Origin: Clostridiales bacterium
GTDB lineage: Bacteria > Bacillota > Clostridia > Christensenellales > Aristaeellaceae
NCBI GenBank assembly: GCA_015056145.1
Contig: SVGY01000001.1
Span: 62,001-126,000 of the forward strand
Direction of reading: 5' to 3'
DNA length: 64,000 nt
Positions within the stretch are counted from its first letter, which is position 1. Every line of letters starts with the position of its first letter. This document shows positions 19,207 through 28,804 of the stretch, in pieces. The translations under genes and the position numbers were made by a program. The notes under the pieces were generated by a model. That model saw only the letters and a program-made list of their open reading frames with translations, ran no database searches and was not told where the DNA came from.

Positions 19207-21332
19207 TCGTCCGTCTCCTTCTCGCTGGCTGCAACCGTTTCTTTATGGCGGCAGCTTTCATTGGCGCAAAGATGAACCTTGCCGCCCTTCTTGCCGGGTT
19301 TTTCCACCATGTAGCTGCCGCACTTTTTGCACTTTTCGCTGATGGGCTTTTCCCAGCTGACAAAGTCGCACTCAGGATATTTTTCGCAGCCAAAGAACTT
19401 GCGGTTCTTCTTGCTGGTTTTCTCCATCAGTCTGGAGCCGCACTTGGGGCAGAGAGCATCGATGTAGGTGATGATAGGCTTTGCATTGCGGCATTCAGGG
19501 AAATTGGGGCATGCCAGGAAGCGGCCGAAGCGACCCCGCTTGTATACCATCATGGCGCCGCATTTATCGCAGGGTACGTCGCTCACTTCGTCCTTGATCT
19601 CGATCTTCTCGATCTGCTCTTCGGCGACCTTCAGCATATCCTCAAAGGGCGGATAGAAATTGCGCAGGATGCTGCGCCATTCGGTGCTGCCTTCCTCCAC
19701 GCTGTCCAGCTTTTCCTCCATCTGGGCGGTGAAATCCACATCCACCACGGAGGCAAAGTATTCCAGCATCACATCGGTAACCATGCAGCCAAGCTCCGTG
19801 GGGAACAGGCGCTTCTTTTCCCGGCTTACATAACCACGGGAAATAATGGTGGTGATGGTGGGAGCATAGGTGCTGGGGCGACCGATGCCCTTTTCCTCCA
19901 GGGTGCGCACCAGGGATGCTTCGGTATAACGGGCCGGGGGCTGAGTGAAGTGCTGATCGGCATTCACGGCAGAAAATTGTATACCGTCCCCCTCCTTTAT
20001 AACGGGGAGAACGCTCTCCGGCAGTTCCTGCTCATCGTCTGCGCTCTCAATGTATACAGAGCGGTATCCCGGGAAGGTCATATGTTCGCCGTAGTAGCGC
20101 AGCACCATATCATCGCCGACCAGGTCAGCGCTGAGGGTCTGGAACAGGGCGGGCTTCATCTGGCTGGCGATGAAACGATTGTAAATGAGCCTGTAGAGCT
20201 GGTACTGCTCCTTGCTCAGGTACTGCTTCACATTATCCGGGGTATGCTCCGCATAGGTGGGGCGGATGGCTTCGTGAGCATCCTGGGCATTTTTGCGGCC
20301 CTTGTACTGATTGGGCGTTTCCGGGCAGTATTCCGGGCCAAACTGGCTGAGAATCACATTGCGGGCGGAAGCGACGGCTTCGTCGGACACACGGACGCTG
20401 TCGGTACGGATGTAGGTAACAAGACCCACAGTACCCGCCTTGCCAAGGTCGATACCTTCATAGAGCTGCTGCACCACTTGCATGGTCTTTGCCGTGGAAT
20501 AATTCAGCTTGCGGCTGGCTTCCTGCTGCAGGCTGGAGGTAGTGAAAGGAGGCTGCGGCTTTTTCTGTTTTTCGCCTGCCTTGCAGGTCTGCACAGAGAA
20601 GGCGGCCTTCAAAATGCGCTTCTTGGCCTTCTCTGCTTCTGTGGCATTGCTGATAACGGCTTTTTTGCCATCCATGGTCACCAGTTTTGCCTCGCAGGTG
20701 ATGTTCCTGCCCTTCTGGGTAGGCGCCTGAAATTTGGCTGTCACGTCCCAGTATTCCTCAGGAATAAAGGCCTCGATCTCCCGTTCCCTTTCCACTACGA
20801 GGCGGGTAGCAACGCTCTGCACACGGCCTGCAGAAAGGCCTTTCTTAATCTTGGCCCACAAAAGGGGGCTGATCTTGTAGCCCACAAGACGGTCCAGCGC
20901 ACGGCGGGCCTGCTGGGCATCCACCCGATCCATATCAATGGCACGGGGGTGGTCGATGGCTTCCTTGACCGCCTTTTTGGTAATCTCGTGGAACTCGATG
21001 CGGCACTTGGACGCAGTGTCGATATCCAGCGCATTGGCCAGGTGCCAGGAGATGGCTTCGCCTTCACGGTCAGGGTCAGTTGCCAGATAGACAGTGCCTG
21101 CGTTTTTGGCCTCTTTCTTAATCTTGGCAAGGATATCTCCTCTGCCCCGGATGGTGATATACTTCATCTCAAAATCCTTGGCAGGATCCACGCCGATCTG
21201 GGATTTGGGCAAATCCCTCACATGTCCCTGAGAGGCCTCTACCTTGTAGCCCCTGCCCAGAAACTTTTCGATGGTCTTAGCCTTTGCCGGGGATTCCACA
21301 ATCACCAGCTTGGTACGGGTTGAAGTTGCCAA
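19203..21332 (-). CDS. topA: DNA topoisomerase I
   Basis: 709 residues, TTG start preceded by GAGGAGG; the protein then begins with the expected TOPRIM strand LVIVESPAKAKTIEKFLG. The catalytic tyrosine is Y307 in VTYIRTDSVRVSD. TOPRIM acidic residues are in TDPDREGEAISWHL. Three C-terminal Cys4 zinc modules are visible (CDKCGAMM..CPNFPEC, CPKCGSRL..CEKYPEC, CKKCGSYM..CANESC). It relaxes negative supercoils. Operon member between dprA (26 bp upstream) and trmFO. Confidence 0.97.
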   Translation of the reverse strand: MATSTRTKLVIVESPAKAKTIEKFLGRGYKVEASQGHVRDLPKSQIGVDPAKDFEMKYITIRGRGDILAKIKKEAKNAGTVYLATDPDREGEAISWHLANALDIDTASKCRIEFHEITKKAVKEAIDHPRAIDMDRVDAQQARRALDRLVGYKISPLLWAKIKKGLSAGRVQSVATRLVVEREREIEAFIPEEYWDVTAKFQAPTQKGRNITCEAKLVTMDGKKAVISNATEAEKAKKRILKAAFSVQTCKAGEKQKKPQPPFTTSSLQQEASRKLNYSTAKTMQVVQQLYEGIDLGKAGTVGLVTYIRTDSVRVSDEAVASARNVILSQFGPEYCPETPNQYKGRKNAQDAHEAIRPTYAEHTPDNVKQYLSKEQYQLYRLIYNRFIASQMKPALFQTLSADLVGDDMVLRYYGEHMTFPGYRSVYIESADDEQELPESVLPVIKEGDGIQFSAVNADQHFTQPPARYTEASLVRTLEEKGIGRPSTYAPTITTIISRGYVSREKKRLFPTELGCMVTDVMLEYFASVVDVDFTAQMEEKLDSVEEGSTEWRSILRNFYPPFEDMLKVAEEQIEKIEIKDEVSDVPCDKCGAMMVYKRGRFGRFLACPNFPECRNAKPIITYIDALCPKCGSRLMEKTSKKNRKFFGCEKYPECDFVSWEKPISEKCKKCGSYMVEKPGKKGGKVHLCANESCRHKETVAASEKETDE

Positions 21333-21358
21333 TGTTTTATTTCCTCCTCAATTGCGCA

Positions 21359-22450
21359 TCAACGGGATGCGAGAAAAAGATTGCCGGGTTCACGGGTAAT
21401 GAAGCCGCTGATTTCCATCATAGTAAGCTGTACCAGAACGTCGGAAGTATCGGTTTGCAGGTTCTCGGCAAGCTGCTCCACAGTCATGGGCTCAAGGCGC
21501 AGGCATTTCAGGATTCTGCGTTGCATGGGATCAGTAATCTTGACAGTAGCTGCCTTTCTGCGTTTTTCATCCTGCATAAGGCCCAAATCTTCCAGCACAT
21601 CCCGGGCAGAGGTTACAATCCTTGCCCCTTCCCTGAGGATGGCGTGAGGCCCTTCCGAGCCTTTTGTACCCACCATTCCAGGCACTGCAAATACCTCCCG
21701 ACCCTGTACGAGGGCTGAATTGACCGTATGCATTCCCCCGCTTTTGATGGCTCCCTCCACAAATACCGTGGCCTGCGAAAGGCCGGAAATGATCCGGTTA
21801 CGATAAGGAAAATGAAAGGGTCTGGGGTCTGCATCCAGAGGATATTCGCTGATGATAAGCCCCTTTCCTCCGGCAATGCGCCGAAGCAAAGGCGTATTTT
21901 CCGGAGGGTAGGGGTTATTGATGCCACAGCCCAAAACGCCGAGGGTGCAGCCACCTGCCTCCAACGCTCCCGCGTGGGCTGCACTATCGATGCCCCGAGC
22001 CAGACCGCTGACTACCGTAACGCCCTCTGCAGCCAAATCCCTTGCGATGGATTTAGCCATGCCAAGCCCGTAGGAACTGGCTTTTCGGGTACCGACCAGT
22101 GCCACCATAGGCGCAGCGAGGCATTCAAGCCTCCCTGCATAGTACAACAAGTAGGGAAAATCGTCAATGGTGCGGAGCATGACGGGGTAATCGTCATCGT
22201 TCTCAAAAAGCAGATGAACGTGGCTTTTCTCAAGGCGTTCAAGCAATTCATCCAGAGCATCCTTGGCAAAAAGCTTTTTCAGCACTTTGCCCGAAGATTC
22301 ATGAAACACGGGCCCGTTTTCGGAAGTGAAAGCTTCCCGTACAGCGGCAGGACTGCCGTATTCCTCCGAAAGGCGGTGGACCCGCTGAGAGGTGATCTCC
22401 GCAGCAGAAAGCCACACAAGCGCCCGCTGATCGTCATTGAGGTTTCTCAA
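21359..22450 (-). CDS. dprA: DNA-processing protein DprA (Smf)
   Basis: 363 residues, TTG start. The DprA Rossmann core has VALVGTRKASSYGLGMAKSIA, VVSGLARGIDSAAHAGAL, GCGINNPYPPEN, EYPLDADPRPFHFPYRNRIISGLS and GREVFAVPG. A helical N-terminal region and a C-terminal winged-helix module (MQRRILKCLRLEPMTVEQLA) complete the usual layout. It loads RecA on incoming single-stranded DNA during transformation. It sits 34 bp after comM, but no other competence gene is in the window. Confidence 0.95.
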   Translation of the reverse strand: MRNLNDDQRALVWLSAAEITSQRVHRLSEEYGSPAAVREAFTSENGPVFHESSGKVLKKLFAKDALDELLERLEKSHVHLLFENDDDYPVMLRTIDDFPYLLYYAGRLECLAAPMVALVGTRKASSYGLGMAKSIARDLAAEGVTVVSGLARGIDSAAHAGALEAGGCTLGVLGCGINNPYPPENTPLLRRIAGGKGLIISEYPLDADPRPFHFPYRNRIISGLSQATVFVEGAIKSGGMHTVNSALVQGREVFAVPGMVGTKGSEGPHAILREGARIVTSARDVLEDLGLMQDEKRRKAATVKITDPMQRRILKCLRLEPMTVEQLAENLQTDTSDVLVQLTMMEISGFITREPGNLFLASR

Positions 22451-22484
22451 GTATCTCCCGCCCTTCCATTGCTATTTGAAAAAA

Positions 22485-24020
22485 TCACTTCCAATATTGC
22501 CCGTCCAGATTGCGGAACTGAATGGCCTGCGCCACGTCGGAAGCTTCGATTAGCTCGTGGCCTGCCAGATCGGCTATGGTTCTGGCCACCTTGCGAATAC
22601 GCCCGTATGTGCGCATACTGATGGCGTAGCGGTTCACCGCCTGCAAAAGGATCTTCTTTGCTTCGGGGGTCATAATGCAGAAGCGCTCTGCATCCCGCTG
22701 GCTCAACTGGGCGTTGCAGAACACGCCCGTACCTTCGTAGCGCTGCTGCTGCATTCTGCGGGCGTTCAACACCCTCTGGCGTACGGTGGCGCTGTCCTCC
22801 TGCTCCTTTGCGGTTTCAATTTCCTCCACGGAAACAGCGTCCATCTCCACCTGCAGGTCGATACGGTCAAGAAGCGGGCCGCTGATACGGCTCAGATACC
22901 TTTTCATTTCGCCGGTGGAACAGGTACACTGCTTGTGCTTGCTTCCATAATATCCGCAGGGGCAGGGATTCATACCTGCAATAAGCATGCAGCGGCTCAG
23001 ATAGCGATTTTGCCCATTGACCCGGGTAATGGTCACATATCCATCCTCCAGCGGCTGGCGCAGGGCTTCCAGCACAATATGCGGAAACTCCGGCAATTCG
23101 TCCAGAAACAGTACGCCGTTATGGGCAAGAGATACCTCTCCGGGCTTGGCACGGTTGCCTCCGCCGATGAGGGCAGGCATGGACGTGTTATGATGAGGCG
23201 AACGGAATGGGCGGCTGGTCATAAGACCGCCGTTTTCCTCCAGTTCCCCTGCTGCGGAATGGATGAGCGTGGTTTCCAACGCTTCTTCATAGGTGAGCGG
23301 CGGCATGATGCCCGGCAGGCAGCGTGCCAGCATGGTCTTTCCGCTGCCGGGTATGCCTACCATCAGCAGGTTATGCCCGCCCGCAGCGGCTATTTCCAGC
23401 GCACGGCGTGCTACGGGCTGACCCTTTACATATTTCAGGTCTCCTGCTGTAGAGGGCGCATTTCTTTCAATTTCCTCAAAGGAAAGGGTTTCCTGCCGTG
23501 CAAGGGGTTCCTGCCCGGAAACATGGCGGTATACTTCCTCCAAAGAGGTAGCAGGGTAGATGTTCAGCCCATCAATACAAGCAACTTCCATGGCGTTCTG
23601 CCTGGGCAAAATCAGATTCTCAAAGCCGTTTTCCACGGCGGTAATGGCCATGGCAAGAGCTCCCCTCACAGGCATCAGTCTGCCCTGCAGAGTAAGCTCG
23701 CCAAGAAAAATCGTTTTATCAAGCCCCGAAAGTTTTTCGGGTTCCTTTGCCCTGAGCAGGGCCATGGCGATGGCAAGCTCGCAGGCGGTTCCTTCTTTTT
23801 TGATATCCGCCGGGGCAAGGTTTACCGTCACCCTGCCCAGAGGAAAATCAAAGCCGCTTACGGCAATAGCTGCCCGGACACGATCCCGGCTTTCCTTCAC
23901 CGCAGCGCTGGGCAGACCTACGATATCAAAAGCCACCATACCGCCGGAAATATAGGCTTCCGCCTCCACGGGGAAGCCGTTCACGCCGTTAAGGCCGCAG
24001 GTATAGGTCTTTGCAAGCAT
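22485..24020 (-). CDS. YifB/ComM-family Mg-chelatase-like AAA+ ATPase
   Basis: 511 residues, normal for ComM. N-terminal ChlI/LonC-like domain (NGFPVEAEAYISGGMVAFDIVGLP), Walker A GIPGSGKTMLARCLPGI, Walker B LFLDELPEF, then the paired-Cys region GMNPCPCGYYGSKHKQCTC and the C-terminal Mg_chelatase_C helical domain. Proteobacterial ComM is a branch-migration helicase in natural transformation; the clostridial role is inferred. Placement beside dprA supports a link to DNA uptake or recombination. Confidence 0.92.
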   Translation of the reverse strand: MLAKTYTCGLNGVNGFPVEAEAYISGGMVAFDIVGLPSAAVKESRDRVRAAIAVSGFDFPLGRVTVNLAPADIKKEGTACELAIAMALLRAKEPEKLSGLDKTIFLGELTLQGRLMPVRGALAMAITAVENGFENLILPRQNAMEVACIDGLNIYPATSLEEVYRHVSGQEPLARQETLSFEEIERNAPSTAGDLKYVKGQPVARRALEIAAAGGHNLLMVGIPGSGKTMLARCLPGIMPPLTYEEALETTLIHSAAGELEENGGLMTSRPFRSPHHNTSMPALIGGGNRAKPGEVSLAHNGVLFLDELPEFPHIVLEALRQPLEDGYVTITRVNGQNRYLSRCMLIAGMNPCPCGYYGSKHKQCTCSTGEMKRYLSRISGPLLDRIDLQVEMDAVSVEEIETAKEQEDSATVRQRVLNARRMQQQRYEGTGVFCNAQLSQRDAERFCIMTPEAKKILLQAVNRYAISMRTYGRIRKVARTIADLAGHELIEASDVAQAIQFRNLDGQYWK

Positions 24021-24038
24021 AGTTCTGCCCGCCTTCCA

Positions 24039-27000
24039 TCAGTAGTACAGTCTGGGAGAAAACCACTTCATGGCATCGAGCCATTCCTTGTTGGTCAGCC
24101 AGCCCGATGCGTAGGGGAAGAACATTACGAAGAATGCCAGAGCCCCGGCAAGATACAGGCCGATGACCAGCCAGCGCAGATACTTCATCCGTTCGGGAAT
24201 CAGACTGACGCACCATGCGGTAGCCAGAATGATGAAGGGAACACTGGCAAAGTAATGGTACATGTAAGTGCCTCGGGGCACCAGTACCCAGGGCAGGTAC
24301 TGGGCAGCAAAGGCTATCACCAGCACGAGGAGGGTAAGGTTTCCGTCGCCCTTGCGAAGGGCAAGTTCTCCCTTGCCAGTACACAAGTATTTCAGCACCC
24401 AGCAAAGGATGACGGCCACCATGCACACTGCGCCGATGTAGAAAACCCAGGGATTTCCGAAACACATAATGGTAGAGGCCATGCCTTCAGGCTCGAACTT
24501 GTCCTGGGCAAACCACATGGGTTTGGATAGGAAAGGCCACTGATACCATGTGGCATGGAAAGGATGATCCATACCCAGGCCCGGCGTGCTGTGATAATTG
24601 TACATGCCGAGCTGTGTATCCCAGAGACGCTGAAGGGAAACTTTGCCCGTGGGAGAAAGGTACGGAATATAGCTCAGATAGTAGATCACAGCAGGAATCA
24701 TTATAAAGAACACCACGCAGAACCCGCAGGTGATCACAATGCGCTTGAAGGTGAAAGCTCCTGCGGCATTCAGGCGTTTTCTTTCCTTGGGACCGATTTC
24801 CTTGCCGGAAATAAGGGCACTCTTATCTGCCGCTCTGTACTGCCGGATAACGGTCACAAAGAAGAGGATCGCCAGGCCCACCGCAGAGTACATTCCGATC
24901 CACTTGCTGGCAATGGACAGACCCATGGCTATGCCGCTGAGGAGCAAAGGAATCAGGCTCTTAATGAAAGCCCTGGTAAACAGTTTGCCTTCTTCTCCCT
25001 CTTCCAGGCGGAACACATCCGTCTGCATATAACGAACCATGAAAATATAGCTCAGCAAAATGAAGAACACCGGAAAAGAATCGATGGTAGCGATACGGGT
25101 CTGGGTATAGTGCATCAGATCCAGGGCGAAGGCCCCCATGGAAAGCACAGCCAGGTCCCGGCGGTGGAAGATCTGTTTGGCCAGCAGGTAGAGGGCCGGC
25201 AGCATCAACACGCCCACCAGAGTACCTGCAAACCGCCAGCCAAAGGGATTCATGCCAAAGATAGCGATACCTGCGGCCATCAACAGCTTGCCCAGGGGAG
25301 GATGTGTGGTTTCGTAGGGACGCTGTCCGTGGAGATGTTCATAGGCCGTGCGGGCATGGTAGATCTCGTCAAAATAGGTTCCTGTATACCATCCGGGCTC
25401 GCCTACGCAGGTGTTCTGTTCGTCCAGCAGGGCGTCCGGAGGGGTGTATACATCCAGGATATCCGGGTTGGCGTTTTCATGAGCAATGATCCTGGCAGGA
25501 ATAAGCTCGCCCTCCGTGTTCCGGAAAGCAACCTCAAACATATTGAGCCCGGAAGCTTCCGCATTGATGCGCAAATACTTGCCATTGAGGGTCAAACGGC
25601 CAAGGGGCGAACTGTCGCTGTAAGTCACCTTTCCGGCACCGTCGGTGGTGGAGTGGACGGCGTAGTTCCACCGGTAGCAGAGGCCTTCCCGCATTTCGCA
25701 GGGATAGGGCTCGGACCAATTTTCGCCATCTTCACTGACGCTGACGGAAAAGCTGTACTTGCTTACACCGCAGTAGTACATAAAATAGAAATCTGAATCC
25801 TCTTCCAGTTCAAACACAACAGTTTCTTCCGGGGAGGAGGAAATCCACCCGTGCTCAGGCGCAAGCGTGCTGCCAAGATTGGCAAAGGCCAGCACGCCGT
25901 ACACAAGGGAGACTGCTCCCATAATAAGGTAATCCTTCCAGCTCAGGTGCAGCCGGGCGTCACCGGGGCTGATAAGCATATCCCGGTATCCCTTGGGAAC
26001 ATTCGCAGCGGATAGTTTCTTACCGTCGCCGTCCTCGGACACTTTCTCCTTCTTGGGAGGAACCAGCGCAATGTATACGCCATAGCCCAGCAGAAGCAGA
26101 TTGAGCACGCAAAGGATCATGTTGACCTCGATGGTATCGTTGTTCAAATGACCCATGCTCGAACCGAAGCGGATGGAGTTTTCCAGAATGATGGCGATAT
26201 TTACAAAGGTGGTTGCGCTGAAACCTGCAAACAGCCGCAGCATTCTCTTATCGCCGGTAAAGATGTAGCCCAGTAGGAGCAGCGCAAGGCCAGGATAAAG
26301 ATAGCGCTCGTGGATTTTGACGACCAACAGATACAGTCCCATCAACAGCAGCGCAAGATAGAAGGGAAGCTGTTTTGCATCCTTATCGTGAAGCAGGCAG
26401 ATCAACACAAACAGGTATACCAAAGCCATCATGCCGTAGCCATAGAGGGAATAGGTTGCGCCGTCGATCAGCAGCCCGATCTGGAACAGGCAGAAAACCG
26501 CCAGAAGCGCCATCATCTGTGTATACTTGCTCTTTACAGACAGTTTTTCACCTGCAAAAATATTCTTGCGGACATATATGGCAGCGCACAGGCCAGCAGA
26601 AAGAATCAGCGTTGCAATGGGTAGCCATACGGGAATCAAAGTTTCCAGCTTATGCCAGTTTTCGCCCAGAAGATAGTACAGATTGGCCGTATTCAGCGTG
26701 GCGTAAGGGTAAGAAATAAGGGTCTCTTTATACAGATTAAGGATCCAGCTGAGGGGATTCTGATTTCTGGGCACAAAGGGCAGCACGATCACCGCAGCCA
26801 CCGCAAAGCACAGGGCAATGCCTATAAGCAGAGAACGGATGCTGTTTTTCTGACGGTTTTCTTTGGGGAGCAGTTGGAACACCAGCCAGATCAACAGCAC
26901 CGGGCCAAACAGCAGCGCCTGCGGTTTCACCAGCACGGCAAGCACATAAAGAGGAAGTGCTGCAATCCATTTTTTATCTACAGCAAACAGGACGCACAGA

Positions 27001-28169
27001 AGCATCACAAAGGTAAGCACACTGTCCGCCTGTCCCCAGGCTGCCCCGGTAACAAGCACTGACGGGCTGAGCACATACACCAGAGATACTACAAGAGCGG
27101 GTACTTCGCCAAGGCGCTTTTTTGCCACAACGAACAGGAAAAGAACTGCAGCCATATCACAAAGTATGGGAAGCAGTTTCACCGTAAGAAGTATGCTGGA
27201 CTGGGCTGCGGCAAAGCCACCCACAGCCTTGAACAGCAGGCCCACAGGCCAAAGGAGGAGCATATACCCCGGAGGATAATCGCAGAAATAACCATCTGCA
27301 TAGAAGCCACGGGGTCCAACCTCAGCCATGCGGTAGGCCCAGGCTTTGAAACAGCCGATATCCACATCGTACCCGGGTACTTTTATGGCCAGATAAAGAC
27401 GGACGAAAACGCCTGCCAGGGCAATGAGGATAAAAGTAGGCCAGACAAAATCGAATTTGTCTTTTTTGATTCTGCGGGAAAGAAACAGCACTCCGGCAGC
27501 AAAAGCCAGCGCCGTCACTACAAACAGGAATGTGTATTTTTCTTCCTTTTCATCGTCTGCATTATCGGATGCATTTTCTTTAGCCACCCTGTACCAAAGC
27601 GCAGGCGTTACATCCGAGGGGATATCCTCCACCTCTTCAAGGCAGATATCGTCAAAGTAGGCACAGCCGATGCTTTCGCCGCCAAAGCCGCCCACCCGCA
27701 CGCCAAAGGTGAGGGTCTTCTGGCTGGGGCCGGTTTTGCCGTACCATTCCAGGTACTCCCATTCACCGTTGGCATCATAAAGGCCCACGCTGGAAGAAGC
27801 GATATCTTCCAGGCCGAAGTTGGCACCCCTGCCTTCCTCCCCCATGGCTTCCACCAGCACATATCCCGACAGGCGGTAATACCGGTTGGGCTTCACTGCT
27901 GCGGTGGTGATGTAGCGGGCATCATTCAGGCTGGCGTTTTCCACCATGGCACAATAGCTGCCGCTGTGGGCTTTTTCATCAGTAATTCTGAGCCGGGAAT
28001 AGCCCGGTTCGTCATGATAGGTGCTTTCATACCAGGACTCCGGATCATGATATTCATCCAGGTCTTCAAAGCCGCCGTTTTCTACCAGGCCCCACTCCTG
28101 TCCAAGGGCACACAGCGGCGTCAGCAACAGAAAAACAGTCAGCAGAAAAAGCAGAAAACGTTTTTTCAT
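24039..28169 (-). CDS. Giant double GT-C membrane glycosyltransferase (lectin-GT-C-lumenal domain-PMT)
   Basis: 1376 residues. A signal peptide (1-23) leads to a jelly-roll, carbohydrate-binding-like domain (about 24-190). Next is a first polytopic GT-C module (about 210-710) with an acidic loop GYDVDIG (D268, D270) and FCDYPPGYMLLLWP. An extracytoplasmic beta domain follows (about 770-920), then a second polytopic module with the PMT/GT39 signature FDEIYHARTAYEHLHG (D934, E935) and THPPLGKLLMAAGIA. PMT-like enzymes use polyprenyl-phosphate sugars outside the membrane. Two catalytic modules in one chain suggest two linked transfers; substrates unknown. Starts by a 4-bp ATGA overlap with rnhB. 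Confidence 0.85.
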   Translation of the reverse strand: MKKRFLLFLLTVFLLLTPLCALGQEWGLVENGGFEDLDEYHDPESWYESTYHDEPGYSRLRITDEKAHSGSYCAMVENASLNDARYITTAAVKPNRYYRLSGYVLVEAMGEEGRGANFGLEDIASSSVGLYDANGEWEYLEWYGKTGPSQKTLTFGVRVGGFGGESIGCAYFDDICLEEVEDIPSDVTPALWYRVAKENASDNADDEKEEKYTFLFVVTALAFAAGVLFLSRRIKKDKFDFVWPTFILIALAGVFVRLYLAIKVPGYDVDIGCFKAWAYRMAEVGPRGFYADGYFCDYPPGYMLLLWPVGLLFKAVGGFAAAQSSILLTVKLLPILCDMAAVLFLFVVAKKRLGEVPALVVSLVYVLSPSVLVTGAAWGQADSVLTFVMLLCVLFAVDKKWIAALPLYVLAVLVKPQALLFGPVLLIWLVFQLLPKENRQKNSIRSLLIGIALCFAVAAVIVLPFVPRNQNPLSWILNLYKETLISYPYATLNTANLYYLLGENWHKLETLIPVWLPIATLILSAGLCAAIYVRKNIFAGEKLSVKSKYTQMMALLAVFCLFQIGLLIDGATYSLYGYGMMALVYLFVLICLLHDKDAKQLPFYLALLLMGLYLLVVKIHERYLYPGLALLLLGYIFTGDKRMLRLFAGFSATTFVNIAIILENSIRFGSSMGHLNNDTIEVNMILCVLNLLLLGYGVYIALVPPKKEKVSEDGDGKKLSAANVPKGYRDMLISPGDARLHLSWKDYLIMGAVSLVYGVLAFANLGSTLAPEHGWISSSPEETVVFELEEDSDFYFMYYCGVSKYSFSVSVSEDGENWSEPYPCEMREGLCYRWNYAVHSTTDGAGKVTYSDSSPLGRLTLNGKYLRINAEASGLNMFEVAFRNTEGELIPARIIAHENANPDILDVYTPPDALLDEQNTCVGEPGWYTGTYFDEIYHARTAYEHLHGQRPYETTHPPLGKLLMAAGIAIFGMNPFGWRFAGTLVGVLMLPALYLLAKQIFHRRDLAVLSMGAFALDLMHYTQTRIATIDSFPVFFILLSYIFMVRYMQTDVFRLEEGEEGKLFTRAFIKSLIPLLLSGIAMGLSIASKWIGMYSAVGLAILFFVTVIRQYRAADKSALISGKEIGPKERKRLNAAGAFTFKRIVITCGFCVVFFIMIPAVIYYLSYIPYLSPTGKVSLQRLWDTQLGMYNYHSTPGLGMDHPFHATWYQWPFLSKPMWFAQDKFEPEGMASTIMCFGNPWVFYIGAVCMVAVILCWVLKYLCTGKGELALRKGDGNLTLLVLVIAFAAQYLPWVLVPRGTYMYHYFASVPFIILATAWCVSLIPERMKYLRWLVIGLYLAGALAFFVMFFPYASGWLTNKEWLDAMKWFSPRLYY

Positions 28170-28804
28170 TTATTGCTTTCCTCCACAAAGTTGGAAATAA
28201 AACTGCGACGGTGCCAGGGCGTGGGGCCGTAGGTACGCAAGGCCTTGATATGCTCTGCGGTGCCATAGCCCATATTGCGCTCGAAGCCGTATTCCGGGTA
28301 CAGTTTTGCCATCTCGGCCATTTCCCGGTCCCGGGTCACTTTGGCCACGATGCTGGCAGCGGCTACATTGTAGCTGGTGCTGTCTCCCTTGATGATAGGC
28401 GAAATGGGAAACGGCAGATGCAAATCCCGCACCGCATCCACGATACAAAGGGACGCAGGCGCATTCGTGGCGGCTCTCTCCATCGCCAGCTTTGTGGCGT
28501 TGAGGATGTTCATGCTGTCGATCTCCTCGGGGGAAGCTTCGCCGATACCGATATAGATCGCATGCTCAAAGATCTCTTCATAGACCGCTTCCCGGCGGGC
28601 TGCGCTGAGCTTCTTGCTATCGTCAATCCACGGAAACAGAGGTTCTGCGGGCATGATCACGCAAGCGGTGACCACATTGCCACAAAGAGGCCCCCGGCCT
28701 ACCTCGTCCATACCGGCCAGGGAGACGCCGAAGCTGCTGTATTGCCTGTCGTAGGCCACCATTTCCAGATGGTGCTCCATTCTCTTCTGAGAAGGTTTAG
28801 TCAT
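28166..28804 (-). CDS. rnhB: Ribonuclease HII
   Basis: 212 residues from ATG 28804, which has AGGAG 9 bp upstream; the ATG three codons earlier abuts the same site and is less likely. RNase HII blocks are LAGMDEVGRGPLCGNVVTA (first catalytic D-E pair), DSKKLSAARRE, CIVDAV and KGDSTSYNVAAASIVAKVTRD. It removes ribonucleotides from RNA/DNA hybrids. The start lies within the last codons of rbgA (8-bp overlap). Confidence 0.96.
   Translation of the reverse strand: MTKPSQKRMEHHLEMVAYDRQYSSFGVSLAGMDEVGRGPLCGNVVTACVIMPAEPLFPWIDDSKKLSAARREAVYEEIFEHAIYIGIGEASPEEIDSMNILNATKLAMERAATNAPASLCIVDAVRDLHLPFPISPIIKGDSTSYNVAAASIVAKVTRDREMAEMAKLYPEYGFERNMGYGTAEHIKALRTYGPTPWHRRSFISNFVEESNK

Noticed and set aside
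19245-21323. 692-codon open frame antisense to topA
   Set aside because: Shadow of a well-conserved gene with all topoisomerase motifs; no start signals.
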